NCBI GenBank assembly: GCA_002840125.1
Contig: PGZF01000005.1
Coordinates: 496,001-560,000 of the forward strand
Reading direction: 5' to 3'
Origin: Gammaproteobacteria bacterium HGW-Gammaproteobacteria-15
GTDB taxonomy: Bacteria > Pseudomonadota > Gammaproteobacteria > Enterobacterales > Alteromonadaceae
Length of the DNA: 64,000 nt
Shown piece by piece: positions 28,152 through 36,728 of this stretch. The translations under genes were made by a program, and so were the position numbers. Below the pieces are notes generated by a model, which did not search any database, was not told the DNA's origin, and saw only the letters and a program-made list of their open reading frames with translations. The first letter of the stretch is position 1. The number at the start of each line of letters is the position of its first letter.

Positions 28152-28826
28152 ATGCATTGGTTAAAGTTATACCTTGTAGGTGCCGTAGTTGTTTTAACAG
28201 GTTGTGTCAGTGCCCCCCCTGCACATGATTACAGCGCGTTTCGCAGCGCCGATCCTCATTCAATATTGGTATTGCCACCAATTAACAACAGTGTAGAAGT
28301 GGTAGCACCCTATAGCCTGATGTCACAGATCGCGCAGCCTATCGCTGAATCTGGCTACTATGTGTTTCCTGTGGCTTTGGTTGAGCAAACTTTCCGGAAC
28401 AATGGTTTAACAGAAGCGACCGATATCCATGCTGTGCCTTTTGATAAAATCCACGAAATTTTTGGTGCAGATACCGGCCTTTATATAACGATAGATAAAT
28501 ACGGCACTAACTATGTAGTGCTATCCAGTGAAACCATAGTGACAATCTCAGCCACCTTAGTCGATTTACGCTCAGGTGTGGTGTTATGGCAAGACAGCAA
28601 AAGCGCATCCTCTGCAGAAAATCGCGGTGGCAATAGCGGGGGCCTGGTAGGAATGCTGGTAGAGGCGGCAATGAACCAAATTCTTGAAACCATTACCGAC
28701 CGTGGCTTTGATATTGCAGCGCTCAGCACCAACCGGCTATTGTTTGCTGAAAGCCACAATGGATTGCTGTATGGCCCAAGATCTCCCAAGTATGGCCAAC
28801 CGGTAACAAGCGAAAAGAAAAAGTAA
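28152..28826 (+). CDS. DUF799 (GNA1162-like) lipoprotein
   Basis: 224 aa lipoprotein with lipobox LTGC (Cys near 18). The body matches the GNA1162/DUF799 pattern: SILVLPPINNSVEVVAPYSLMSQIAQPIAESGYYVFPVAL, then LYITIDKYGTNYVVLSSETIVTI and GVVLWQDSKSA. The meningococcal relative is a surface antigen with a fold like the periplasmic part of transport lipoproteins. It starts 1 bp after the DUF4810 stop and probably forms a complex with the other two lipoproteins. Confidence 0.87.
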   Translation: MHWLKLYLVGAVVVLTGCVSAPPAHDYSAFRSADPHSILVLPPINNSVEVVAPYSLMSQIAQPIAESGYYVFPVALVEQTFRNNGLTEATDIHAVPFDKIHEIFGADTGLYITIDKYGTNYVVLSSETIVTISATLVDLRSGVVLWQDSKSASSAENRGGNSGGLVGMLVEAAMNQILETITDRGFDIAALSTNRLLFAESHNGLLYGPRSPKYGQPVTSEKKK

Positions 28827-28890
28827 ACTGCTCAATTGTGTAAGCCCGGTCAGCCTGATCTGGCTTTCAGGTAGTTGATTTTACAGAATA

Positions 28891-28914
28891 AGCCGATGTG
28901 ATTGCACATCGGCT
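28891..28914. terminator. Bidirectional hairpin between lipoprotein operon and catalase-like gene
   Basis: AGCCGATGTG-ATTG-CACATCGGCT, a 10 bp perfect stem between two convergent genes. T-rich stretches lie on the minus side (TTTTTGTTGT upstream) but the 3' tails are not long T runs in either direction. Confidence 0.6.
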
Positions 28915-28965
28915 ACAACAAAAAGCAAAGTATAAATTTTTTATTACAACGCCGCTAAGCCTCAC

Positions 28966-29949
28966 TCACTGCCCGCTTAACCGTTTACCAAATGAAATAG
29001 CATAAGCCGGCGAGCGCATTCTTAACACCGGGTCGTCACTGGTGCTAAAGCCGCGGTTTAATACATTAGGGTCAAAGTTAATATTGGCGCAGCTACCGTC
29101 ACCACTGGCATTAATACGCAAGGTACCGGCGTTTAACGTTGGCCGCAGCGGCCATTGTACCGATGGGTCATTCTCGCTGTCTGTGGCTTCACCAAAACTG
29201 ATAATCCAATCAAACTCCACGGTTCCATCAGCTAAACGTTGTTTTAATCTGTCATCCAAAAAGTTGGCATTCTGCTGCGCTATCTCAGTTTCGGTTAAGC
29301 CTTTAACGCCATCTTTTGGCTGCAAATGCCAGCGTATTTTTACTTTTTCACCGCTTTTATCGGCCAAGTAAAAAGTATGAATACCGAAGTACTCAGCAGT
29401 AGCATAACTCCATGGTGGCGGGTTAATTGCCAGCCACTGCGCCTGTGGTTGGGTATCAGGATTGGCCGCACGGAAAGCCTGAATTTTAGCCAGGTCTGGC
29501 TTGCCATCACTACCTGGGACCGAGGCCTGTAACAAGCCTAAAAAATTCTCCGGGTTTTTCGCACCAAATACCGGTGTGGTCAGCGTAGCAATATTATGTT
29601 TGCTGCCGTCTGCCAGCGTAAACTGCGCGGCTAAACCGCGTGGTGAGCTGGCATAGTCAGGTGCCGCCGGGTTGCCGCCAGCGAGGGAGAAACGATAGGC
29701 TACAGGTATAGCAGAACCGGAGAACAGCGCAGCATCAAAGCGCGCTGTAGCTTCAGAGCTGGCGGTAAAGTCACCCGTTGCACACACCCCTTTGGCATGG
29801 CCTTTACGAATACCTTTGTGCTCACCAAAAATTTTAGCAAATACCTCGATAAAATCATTCGGCTGCGCCGGTGCAGCTTGTACTGCCAAAGGTAATACTG
29901 CCGCTATGGCAGCAGACAAGATCAGTTTACAAAGTGGAGCAGATGGCAT
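28966..29949 (-). CDS. Periplasmic catalase-related peroxidase
   Basis: 327 aa small heme protein of the catalase superfamily (SrpA-like, without the long catalase C-terminus). The distal His motif is KGHAKGVCATGDF (near 50-60) and the proximal heme tyrosine lies in MRSPAYAISF near the end. It has a signal peptide (LCKLILSAAIAAVLPLAVQAA), so it is periplasmic. The ATG at 29949 has CAGGA 9 nt upstream; an ATG at 29988 would bury the signal peptide. Members act as peroxidases rather than strong catalases. Confidence 0.87.
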   Translation of the reverse strand: MPSAPLCKLILSAAIAAVLPLAVQAAPAQPNDFIEVFAKIFGEHKGIRKGHAKGVCATGDFTASSEATARFDAALFSGSAIPVAYRFSLAGGNPAAPDYASSPRGLAAQFTLADGSKHNIATLTTPVFGAKNPENFLGLLQASVPGSDGKPDLAKIQAFRAANPDTQPQAQWLAINPPPWSYATAEYFGIHTFYLADKSGEKVKIRWHLQPKDGVKGLTETEIAQQNANFLDDRLKQRLADGTVEFDWIISFGEATDSENDPSVQWPLRPTLNAGTLRINASGDGSCANINFDPNVLNRGFSTSDDPVLRMRSPAYAISFGKRLSGQ

Positions 29950-30028
29950 AAAAAAGTCCTGTATCAAGCGCGTAACCAGATTACGCATTGCAATACAGGA
30001 CAGATGTTTGCCAGAGAATATTTCCCAT

Positions 30029-30607
30029 TCATTGTATATTGGCTGAAATTTTTACTGTTGTATCAGGGATTTTATAGCATAAGCACAACATGTAGCCGGG
30101 CAATGACAAATGCTTTAGCTGGATATTTTGCGGCAGCGGATGGGCCAACACCGATAGCAGCGGTTGTTGGCTGAATTTGCTGTAAGCTTCAGCTGCTGTC
30201 CAGCTTTGATAAAAGGTTGCGCTATCGGTTGCAGCTTTTAGTGCGGAAAACTGGCTGCTTAACTGCACAAAATCACGTGCTTTTATATATTCCAGATCCA
30301 ACCCTACAGGTTGTTGCTGACTATATACTACTGCCACTGCCTGGCGCGAATGGCTGATACTTAGTGCAACTGCTTGTCCTTTGACATACATTGCCGGGGC
30401 TTGCGCCGACGGTAGGGTAATCTGAATCTCTGCCACCGCCACACCACTTTGCTGCAACAACAGCTGCCGTATCAGGGCCCGGCCATTACAAAATTCACGG
30501 GCACGCTTATTGCTGAGCGTCAGGCTGTACTGCCACTCATTAGCATGCAACCATACCCGACAGTCTTCAACGCTTAATGTTTGTAAGCGATACGCCAGTG
30601 ATATCAT
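30029..30607 (-). CDS. 4'-phosphopantetheinyl transferase
   Basis: Transfers the phosphopantetheine arm of CoA to carrier proteins. Sfp-type motifs are visible: ALSISHSRQAVAVVY, GLDLEYIKARDF and WTAAEAYSK (metal-binding Asp/Glu and catalytic Lys). About 192 aa from the ATG at 30607; a GTG start up to 30658 is possible. It is divergent from the aryl polyene cluster, whose two acyl carrier proteins are its likely targets. Confidence 0.9.
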   Translation of the reverse strand: MISLAYRLQTLSVEDCRVWLHANEWQYSLTLSNKRAREFCNGRALIRQLLLQQSGVAVAEIQITLPSAQAPAMYVKGQAVALSISHSRQAVAVVYSQQQPVGLDLEYIKARDFVQLSSQFSALKAATDSATFYQSWTAAEAYSKFSQQPLLSVLAHPLPQNIQLKHLSLPGYMLCLCYKIPDTTVKISANIQ

Positions 30608-30733
30608 AAAATATGCTGCTATTTCCTGTTTGTTTTTATTCACCTGCACTAACAGCACTGAAACAACGCAGCGCCTGATAGCTAATATTTAAAGCTGCAT
30701 AACAACAGCGCCTTTGATTGTGGCCAGCTTTTA

Positions 30734-30763
30734 TTTACTTTTTGGTGTATTTTTTTATATGAT
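30734..30763 (+). promoter_or_regulatory. Candidate promoter of the aryl polyene cluster
   Basis: TTTACT (30734-30739), 18 bp, TATGAT (30758-30763), in a T-rich stretch 50 bp before the first cluster gene and divergent from the transferase gene. The match to sigma-70 is moderate; no operator is evident. Confidence 0.35.
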
Positions 30764-30813
30764 ACTCCGCTTTTTAGTGGTTATTTCTGCGGCTCAGTGG
30801 GTAACAAATTCTG

Positions 30814-31500
30814 ATGGAACTTTATTTAACGTCCTGGGCGGTATGGATGCCACCGTCAGCAATGACACAACAGGATACACCTGATGCCAGCTTGCCTGCT
30901 TTAACTGCAGTACCCGCAATAGCAAGGCGCCGTTTAAGCAAGTTGACGAAACTTGCCTTTGACGTTGCGCTCAATACCGTTGTAACCGGACAACAGATCA
31001 GCAGCATTTTTGCGTCGCGTCATGGCGATTTGCATAAAACGCTGGGCTTACTGCAACAGTTGGCAGAGCGTGATGATATTTCACCATCCCAGTTTGCACT
31101 GTCGGTGCACAATGCTATCAGCGGGCAATTTAGTATTTTCAGCCAGAATCATGCTGACAGCAACGCAATTGCCGCCGGAGCCGACAGTTTACACTATGCG
31201 TTGTTAGAAGCTGCAGCACGTTTTAGCAGCGAACCGCAATTACAGCAGTTGCTGGTGGTGTATGCCGATGAACCGGTACCTGCCCCTTACGAAGCATTCT
31301 GCAAAGATCCGTCCATACCTATAGCGCTGGCTTTGCTGCTGGGGCGCGATGGCGACAAATTGTTATTTGATATGCAGCCCGACGCTGCAAGTAACGCATC
31401 GGATGATCAGGCGCTGCAACTATTGCCCTTGTTACAGGGTGACGTAACACAACTGAGTATCGCCGGGCATCAACGCCGCTGGTTATGGCAGCGGGCTTGA
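30814..31500 (+). CDS. Short beta-ketoacyl synthase-like protein (aryl polyene chain-length type)
   Basis: 228 aa, only the N-terminal half of a ketosynthase, of the kind that partners the full ketosynthase in aryl polyene clusters. The family start MELYLTSWAVWMP and the segment RRRLSKLTKLAFDVALNTV are seen. The active-site cysteine is absent (FSQNHADSNAIAAG at that place), so it is probably a chain-length factor or scaffold. First gene of the cluster; it corresponds by position to ApeC. Confidence 0.87.
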   Translation: MELYLTSWAVWMPPSAMTQQDTPDASLPALTAVPAIARRRLSKLTKLAFDVALNTVVTGQQISSIFASRHGDLHKTLGLLQQLAERDDISPSQFALSVHNAISGQFSIFSQNHADSNAIAAGADSLHYALLEAAARFSSEPQLQQLLVVYADEPVPAPYEAFCKDPSIPIALALLLGRDGDKLLFDMQPDAASNASDDQALQLLPLLQGDVTQLSIAGHQRRWLWQRA

Positions 31501-31502
31501 TA

Positions 31503-32264
31503 ATGCAAAAACTGAATCATGCTTATCGTGTTCTGGCGACCGGATTGTGTTTTGTCTGTTTTGGCATCGGCGCCCTGGTGCTGTCTGTGCTGATTTTTCC
31601 ATTGCAACGCCTGTTTATTTTTGATCTGCAGCAGCGCAAACGGGTAGCCCGGCGCACGGTGCATAGTGCTTTCAGCTTTTTTATCAGCCTGATACGCTTC
31701 TTTCGGGTATTTAATTTTAACTTTACTGCCAGCGAACATCTGCGCCAGTGCAAAGGTAAAATTATTATTGCTAATCACCCCAGCCTGATCGATGTGGTGG
31801 CCCTGATTGCCATGACACCCAATGCTGATTGCGTGGTGAAAGCGCAGCTGTTTCGTAATCCTTTTATTAGGGGGGTGATCCGTAGTACCGGCTATATCAG
31901 CAACTCGGATCCGGATCAGTTGCTGGATGACTGCGCAGCGTCATTGCAGCAGGGTAATAATCTGATTATTTTCCCGGAAGGTACCCGCAGCACGCCTGGG
32001 CAGCCTTTACAGTTTCAGCGGGGCGCCGCCAATATTGCGTTACGATCAGGCAGTGATTATCTGGCATTACATATTTGCTGTCAGCCAAGTACACTGACAA
32101 AACAGGAGCAGTGGTACAACGTACCCAGCACCAAACCAACACTGGCAATTCATTTTTTAAGGCCGATTCATATTGATGAATACCGGGCTTTGTCGTCCCC
32201 TTCGTTGGCTGCCCGGCAGCTGACAAGGGATTTACACGCTTACTATCAGCAGGTACTTAGCTAA
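31503..32264 (+). CDS. PlsC-like 1-acylglycerol-3-phosphate acyltransferase family protein
   Basis: 253 aa acyltransferase with NHPSLID (the Hx4D catalytic motif) near residue 92 and FPEGTRS (glycerol-phosphate binding) near 160. An N-terminal hydrophobic segment (LATGLCFVCFGIGALVLSVLIF) anchors it in the inner membrane. In aryl polyene clusters such enzymes probably help attach the polyene to a lipid. The ATG at 31503 is 2 bp after the previous stop; the one at 31485 overlaps it. Confidence 0.88.
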   Translation: MQKLNHAYRVLATGLCFVCFGIGALVLSVLIFPLQRLFIFDLQQRKRVARRTVHSAFSFFISLIRFFRVFNFNFTASEHLRQCKGKIIIANHPSLIDVVALIAMTPNADCVVKAQLFRNPFIRGVIRSTGYISNSDPDQLLDDCAASLQQGNNLIIFPEGTRSTPGQPLQFQRGAANIALRSGSDYLALHICCQPSTLTKQEQWYNVPSTKPTLAIHFLRPIHIDEYRALSSPSLAARQLTRDLHAYYQQVLS

Positions 32265-32265
32265 G

Positions 32266-32523
32266 ATGGACACGTTAAAACAAGAACTAAAAATACTTAT
32301 TATTAATACCCTGGAATTAGAAGATATTACCCCGGATGATATTGATGACCACGCGCCACTCTTTGGAGACGGTCTGGGCCTGGACTCTATTGATGCTCTG
32401 GAACTGGGGCAGGCATTAAAGAAAAAATACAATATAAAACCTGACGCTAACTCAGAGCAAAATAAGCAGCATTTCGCCAGCCTGCATAATCTGGCGCTTT
32501 ATGTGCAGCAACAACAGCAGTAA
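32266..32523 (+). CDS. Acyl carrier protein 1 of the aryl polyene cluster
   Basis: 85 aa acidic four-helix carrier protein. The phosphopantetheine serine is S41 in GLGLDSIDALELG. It starts 1 bp after the acyltransferase stop. By position it matches ApeE. It carries the growing arylpolyene or the starter acyl group; the divergent transferase at 30.0-30.6 kb should activate it. Confidence 0.92.
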   Translation: MDTLKQELKILIINTLELEDITPDDIDDHAPLFGDGLGLDSIDALELGQALKKKYNIKPDANSEQNKQHFASLHNLALYVQQQQQ

Positions 32524-32536
32524 ATGGAGCTTCGCG

Positions 32537-32785
32537 ATGAAAACCAAACAAGATGTATATAACGTTCTGCAACAGCTGATGGTAAAAGAGTTTGAACTGG
32601 ACGCAGAACAAATTCAGTTGGATGCCAACCTGTACGAAGATTTAGATCTGGACAGTATTGATGCCGTGGATCTGGTTGTGAAGTTACGTGAGCTGACAGG
32701 CAAAAAAATTGAGCCTGATGCCTTTAAAGCAGTGCGTACCGTTGGCAATGTGGTAGATCAAGTTTACGCGCTGATCGAGGCCTAA
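32537..32785 (+). CDS. Acyl carrier protein 2 of the aryl polyene cluster
   Basis: 82 aa carrier protein with serine S40 in LDLDSIDAVDLVVKL. The ATG at 32537 has GGAG 7 nt upstream and begins the family sequence MKTKQDVYNVLQQLM. The stop overlaps the next ATG (TAATG). By position it matches ApeF. Two distinct carriers suggest separate roles in starter loading and extension. Confidence 0.93.
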   Translation: MKTKQDVYNVLQQLMVKEFELDAEQIQLDANLYEDLDLDSIDAVDLVVKLRELTGKKIEPDAFKAVRTVGNVVDQVYALIEA

Positions 32786-33339
32786 TGCAGGCCAGGACAC
32801 CACTAAAAGCGGGCGTACAACTAGCGTTATTGCTGTATCCTTTTTATGTTTGGTGGGCAGTCAGTAACTGGCATCCGGCCTTCGCAGTACTGCCGGTAAT
32901 GTTACTGGCGGTAGCTAAAGCACTAACCAGCCGCAGCGATACCTCACAGCGTTGGTTTTTTCTGCTCAGTGCCGTGTTGCTGTTGGCCGCCAGCCTGCTG
33001 GGTAAAGCCGAACAAGCTATGTTGTATTATCCGGTATGGATGAATGCCGGTATGTTGCTGCTGTTTGGCTGGTCGTTATGTTATCCGCCAACGGTGGTAG
33101 AGCGCCTTGCCCGCTTAATGGAAGGTGAGCTGGATGCCAAAGGCGTGCGTTATACCCGCAATGTTACTATGGTGTGGTGTGTATTTTTTATCTTAAACGG
33201 CAGCGTCGCAACCTTTACTGCCTGGTGGGGTAACTGGAACTTATGGGTGTTATACAACGGCTTTATTGCCTATGTACTAATGGGCTTACTAATGCTGATT
33301 GAATGGCTGGTGCGTCGTCGTGTTAAAGCAGCTCGCTAA
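32785..33339 (+). CDS. COG4648-type membrane protein of the aryl polyene cluster
   Basis: 184 aa with about five membrane helices (LALLLYPFYVWWAVSNW, AVLPVMLLAVAKAL, WFFLLSAVLLLAASLLG, MNAGMLLLFGWSLCY, LYNGFIAYVLMGLLMLIEWLV). It is regularly found in aryl polyene clusters at this place (ApeG-like) with unknown function. It may anchor the soluble synthases at the membrane. It starts on the ACP2 stop codon. Confidence 0.85.
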   Translation: MQARTPLKAGVQLALLLYPFYVWWAVSNWHPAFAVLPVMLLAVAKALTSRSDTSQRWFFLLSAVLLLAASLLGKAEQAMLYYPVWMNAGMLLLFGWSLCYPPTVVERLARLMEGELDAKGVRYTRNVTMVWCVFFILNGSVATFTAWWGNWNLWVLYNGFIAYVLMGLLMLIEWLVRRRVKAAR

Positions 33340-34660
33340 ACACTGGCAGTTAAGCTGGCGTGATCCGGCACAAGCGATAATACTGGATGACAACCACCGC
33401 CTGAGTTACCAGCAATGGCACGCCATGCTGCCAGCTGTGGTGCAGTATGCCGGCTCTCAGCCAGGCGATACAGTGTTGTTATATCAGCCAGACAGCCTGT
33501 GTTTTAGCCTGTGGTTTGTTGCGCTGGCCATGCTGGGTAAACATATAGTGCTGGCACCGGACAACCAGCCACACACCACACACATGGTGTTGCAGCACTG
33601 CGACTGGCAAGTGCCGGCACAGCTGCCGCCCGAAAGCGCTGTGCCGGCAAATATTCCGTTGCAGCTGTTGCTCAGTAAAGAGTGCCGCATCAGTTTTTTC
33701 ACCTCAGGCTCTAGCGGCCAGCCAAAATTGATTAGCAAACGGTTGTGTCAGTTGCTGCTTGAAGTACAAACATTGGAGCAGCAGTTTGGCAACCAACTGG
33801 ATGCCAATACCCTGTTTGCCGCCACGGTATCGCAGCAGCATATTTACGGCCTGCTGTTCCGCTTGTTGTGGCCCCTGTGTAATAACCGGCCTTTGTATCG
33901 CCAGCAGCTCAGTTTTTTTGAACAATGGCAGACATTGTTGCAGCAAAATAAAGTAGTGCTGGTTGCCAGCCCGGCGCACCTGGCCCGTTTTGATGACATT
34001 GCCAAACTTTCGCCGCTGCAACAGCAAGTTAGCCGCATTTTCAGCTCTGGCGGCCCCTTGCCTGCGCCGGTGCCGGTGTTGTATCAGCAGGCACTGGGGC
34101 AAGCGCCAACAGAAGTATTTGGCAGCACTGAAACCGGTGGCATTGCCTTTCGCCAGCGCCACCTGCCTGATGTACCCTGGCAGGCATTTACCGGTGTAAC
34201 CTTAGCGACTGATGCACAGCAGGCATTACAGGTCATGTCGCCTCATCTTGATAACAATGGTTTTTTCCAAACCCAGGACCAGGTGCAGCTTATCACAAAC
34301 CAACAGTTTCACCTGTTGGGCCGGTTGGATCGTATTGTTAAACTGGCAGAAAAACGCCTGGCCCTGCCAGAGCTGGAGCAATTTTGCTGTCGCTCGGAAC
34401 TGGTAACAGAGGCTGCAGCATTTATGTTGGCTACGCCCAAAGCACAGCTGGCACTGGTGGCAGTGTTATCTGCAACTGGCACAACAATATTGCGTGATAA
34501 CGGCAAGCTGGCAGTGAATAACCTGCTGAAACAGCACCTGCTGCAGCGCTTTGAACCCGTTTTACTACCAAAACGTTTTCGTTATTTAACCGCATTACCT
34601 TACAATCAGCAGGGAAAATTACCGCAGTCACTGCTGGAGGCCCTGTTTACTGATGACTAA
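33320..34660 (+). CDS. AMP-dependent acyl/aryl-ACP ligase
   Basis: About 446 aa adenylating enzyme. The A3 loop is FFTSGSSGQPKLISKR, the A5 region is EVFGSTETGGIAFRQ, and the A8 hinge is LLGRLDRIVKLAEKRL. It is shorter than free acyl-CoA ligases, as usual for aryl polyene ApeH-like ligases that load the aromatic starter on an ACP. The GTG at 33320 overlaps the previous gene by 20 bp; a TTG at 33299 is the other option and no strong ribosome site decides. Confidence 0.87.
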   Translation: MLKQLAKHWQLSWRDPAQAIILDDNHRLSYQQWHAMLPAVVQYAGSQPGDTVLLYQPDSLCFSLWFVALAMLGKHIVLAPDNQPHTTHMVLQHCDWQVPAQLPPESAVPANIPLQLLLSKECRISFFTSGSSGQPKLISKRLCQLLLEVQTLEQQFGNQLDANTLFAATVSQQHIYGLLFRLLWPLCNNRPLYRQQLSFFEQWQTLLQQNKVVLVASPAHLARFDDIAKLSPLQQQVSRIFSSGGPLPAPVPVLYQQALGQAPTEVFGSTETGGIAFRQRHLPDVPWQAFTGVTLATDAQQALQVMSPHLDNNGFFQTQDQVQLITNQQFHLLGRLDRIVKLAEKRLALPELEQFCCRSELVTEAAAFMLATPKAQLALVAVLSATGTTILRDNGKLAVNNLLKQHLLQRFEPVLLPKRFRYLTALPYNQQGKLPQSLLEALFTDD

Positions 34661-35009
34661 GTTATTTCCATTGCTTCAGCTGCAAAGCCAAAACGCACAG
34701 CGCGTTGAGCTGCAACTGCATATCAGCGCCGATATTTATTATTTTGCCGGCCATTTTCCGCAGGCTCCGGTGCTGGCAGGCGTAACCCAGCTGCATTGGG
34801 TAGTACACTATAGCAAACAGTATTTTGCCGGTTTAGATGAAGTAATATCGGTAGAAGTGTTGAAGTTTCAGTTGATGATCCGTCCAGAGGATGTCCTTAC
34901 ATTACAACTGGAACTCAGCAACAGCAACACCACCTTATTTACTTACCTTAAAGATGGGCAAAAAGTAGCGTCTGGCCGGTTAAAATGGAGCCTGCAACCA
35001 GATGCATAA
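34653..35009 (+). CDS. apeI: ApeI-family hot-dog dehydratase
   Basis: 118 aa single hot-dog fold; catalytic region YYFAGHFPQAPVLAGVTQLHWV contains the FabA/FabZ-like histidine and the loop GxFPxxPVxxG. It removes water from 3-hydroxyacyl-ACP to form each double bond. It overlaps the ligase by 8 bp and the next glycosyltransferase by 8 bp. Together with the second dehydratase at 44.5 kb it may form a heterodimer, as described for ApeI/ApeP. Confidence 0.87.
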   Translation: MTKLFPLLQLQSQNAQRVELQLHISADIYYFAGHFPQAPVLAGVTQLHWVVHYSKQYFAGLDEVISVEVLKFQLMIRPEDVLTLQLELSNSNTTLFTYLKDGQKVASGRLKWSLQPDA

Positions 35010-35739
35010 TTGCTTTGTGATCCCTATTTATAATCATCACGACACCATAGCAACCACAGTACAGGCGTTGCTGCCGTATCAACTGCCCATTATCATTGCT
35101 GATGATGGTTCCAACAGCCAGACTAAACAGGCACTGCAACAACTGGCCAGCCGTTACGCTTTGGTTGATATCGTTACACTGGCACAAAATGGCGGCAAAG
35201 GTGCTGCAGTTAGTGCAGCACTGCGCCGTGCCGCCGCGCGTAGCTTCAGCCACGCTTTACAGATAGACGCGGATGCCCAGCATGATGTCAACGACATTCC
35301 GGCGTTCTGGCAACTGGCAGCGCAACACCCGGATGACCTGATTAGCGGTGCCCCCTTGTATGACGAATCTATGCCCCGCAGCCGCCGTATTGGCCGCCAC
35401 ATTACGCACTTTTGGGTTAGTATCGAAACCCTGTCACGCGATATCCGTGATTCCATGCTGGGCTACCGGGTGTACCCGGTCGCTGCTACCATCAGGCTGA
35501 TTGATCAGGTGCAGTTGGGCCAGCGCATGGACTTTGATATTGAAATTATGGTGCGGTTGTACTGGCAGGGCATTAAAGTGCGCTTTATTCCAACCCGGGT
35601 AATTTATCCGCAGGGCGGCCGCTCTCATTTTAGCTTGCTGCAAGATAATTGGCTGATCAGCAAAATGCACACCAAACTGTTTTTTGGCATGTTGTGGCGG
35701 ATGCCCTTATTGCTTAAACGCAAATGGGCCCACGGATGA
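35002..35739 (+). CDS. Family 2 glycosyltransferase
   Basis: 245 aa GT-A fold enzyme. Nucleotide-sugar motifs IIADDGSNSQ (near 35) and LQIDADAQHD (the DxD metal site, near 92) are present. The acceptor region contains QRMDFDIEIMVRLYWQG. A C-terminal amphipathic stretch may bind membrane. In aryl polyene clusters it probably glycosylates the lipid-linked pigment. It ends in an ATGA overlap with the next acyltransferase. Confidence 0.88.
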   Translation: MHNCFVIPIYNHHDTIATTVQALLPYQLPIIIADDGSNSQTKQALQQLASRYALVDIVTLAQNGGKGAAVSAALRRAAARSFSHALQIDADAQHDVNDIPAFWQLAAQHPDDLISGAPLYDESMPRSRRIGRHITHFWVSIETLSRDIRDSMLGYRVYPVAATIRLIDQVQLGQRMDFDIEIMVRLYWQGIKVRFIPTRVIYPQGGRSHFSLLQDNWLISKMHTKLFFGMLWRMPLLLKRKWAHG

Positions 35740-36728
35740 CACCTTCTGATAACAGCGGCATACACTGGGCTAAAAAGCAGGAAAATGGCAGCTACCATGC
35801 CATAAAGCTACTGCTTACCCTGTATCGTTATGGTGGCAAATGGTTAATTTTGCTGGTACTGGCGCCGGTGCTGGCGTACTTTTTTATTAAGGATGGCTCT
35901 GCACGGCGCTCATCGCTTGGTTATCTGCAGCAGCTGCATCGCTACAAAGGCCAGCATAGCCCTTTTACCACGATGCCTGGTTACTTGCAGGCATACCAGC
36001 ATTTTTGGCAATTTGCCATGGCTGCACTGGCAAAAATCGATGCCTGGCTCGGGCGGTTAAATACAACTCCAGTGCACTATGGCGGCAGTACCGGCTTTGA
36101 GCAGATTATGCACCCCAATAAAGGCGCAGTGCTGATAGGCAGCCATCTGGGTAACCTGGAAGTATGCCGGGCTTTAGTGCGCAGCAAATACCCGGTACGG
36201 ATTAACGTACTAGCACACACCCGGCATACCGCAGCGTTTAACCGTATTTTGAAAGAGAGCAACAGCGAAGTTGACCTGCATTTGATTGAAGTTACACAGT
36301 TGACACCGGCTGTTAGCGCTATGCTGACAGATTGTATTGATAATGGTGAGCTGGTGGTCATTGTGGGCGACCGCATTTCAGCACAGGCACCGGAGCGTGC
36401 GGTTTGGGCCAGCTTTCTTGGCAAACCGGCGCCTTTTGCTATTGGCCCCTGGGTGCTGGCCAGTTTGTTGCAATGCCCGGTGTATCTGATGTTTTGTCTT
36501 AAAGAAGGCCGAGGCTACAACCTGATGTTTGAACCCTTTGCCGAACAGATCATGCTGCCACGCAAAACCCGGCAACAGGCACTGACAGACATCGTGACAC
36601 AATATGCGCAGCAACTGGAACAAGTGGCTTGCCGTTACCCTATGCAATGGTTTAATTTTTATGACTTCTGGCAATTGCCCGCAGCCAAACAACAAAAGGA
36701 AAGCACCGGTGACAACAGCAGTAACTGA
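35736..36728 (+). CDS. LpxL-type lysophospholipid acyltransferase family protein
   Basis: 330 aa inner-membrane acyltransferase. Catalytic Hx4E motif in GSHLGNLEVCRAL (near 133); one N-terminal membrane helix (WLILLVLAPVLAYFFI). It resembles the lipid A late acyltransferase family. With the glycosyltransferase it probably builds the lipid anchor of the pigment. The start at 35736 forms ATGA with the previous stop. The last 20 bp overlap the ammonia-lyase gene. Confidence 0.87.
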   Translation: MTPSDNSGIHWAKKQENGSYHAIKLLLTLYRYGGKWLILLVLAPVLAYFFIKDGSARRSSLGYLQQLHRYKGQHSPFTTMPGYLQAYQHFWQFAMAALAKIDAWLGRLNTTPVHYGGSTGFEQIMHPNKGAVLIGSHLGNLEVCRALVRSKYPVRINVLAHTRHTAAFNRILKESNSEVDLHLIEVTQLTPAVSAMLTDCIDNGELVVIVGDRISAQAPERAVWASFLGKPAPFAIGPWVLASLLQCPVYLMFCLKEGRGYNLMFEPFAEQIMLPRKTRQQALTDIVTQYAQQLEQVACRYPMQWFNFYDFWQLPAAKQQKESTGDNSSN

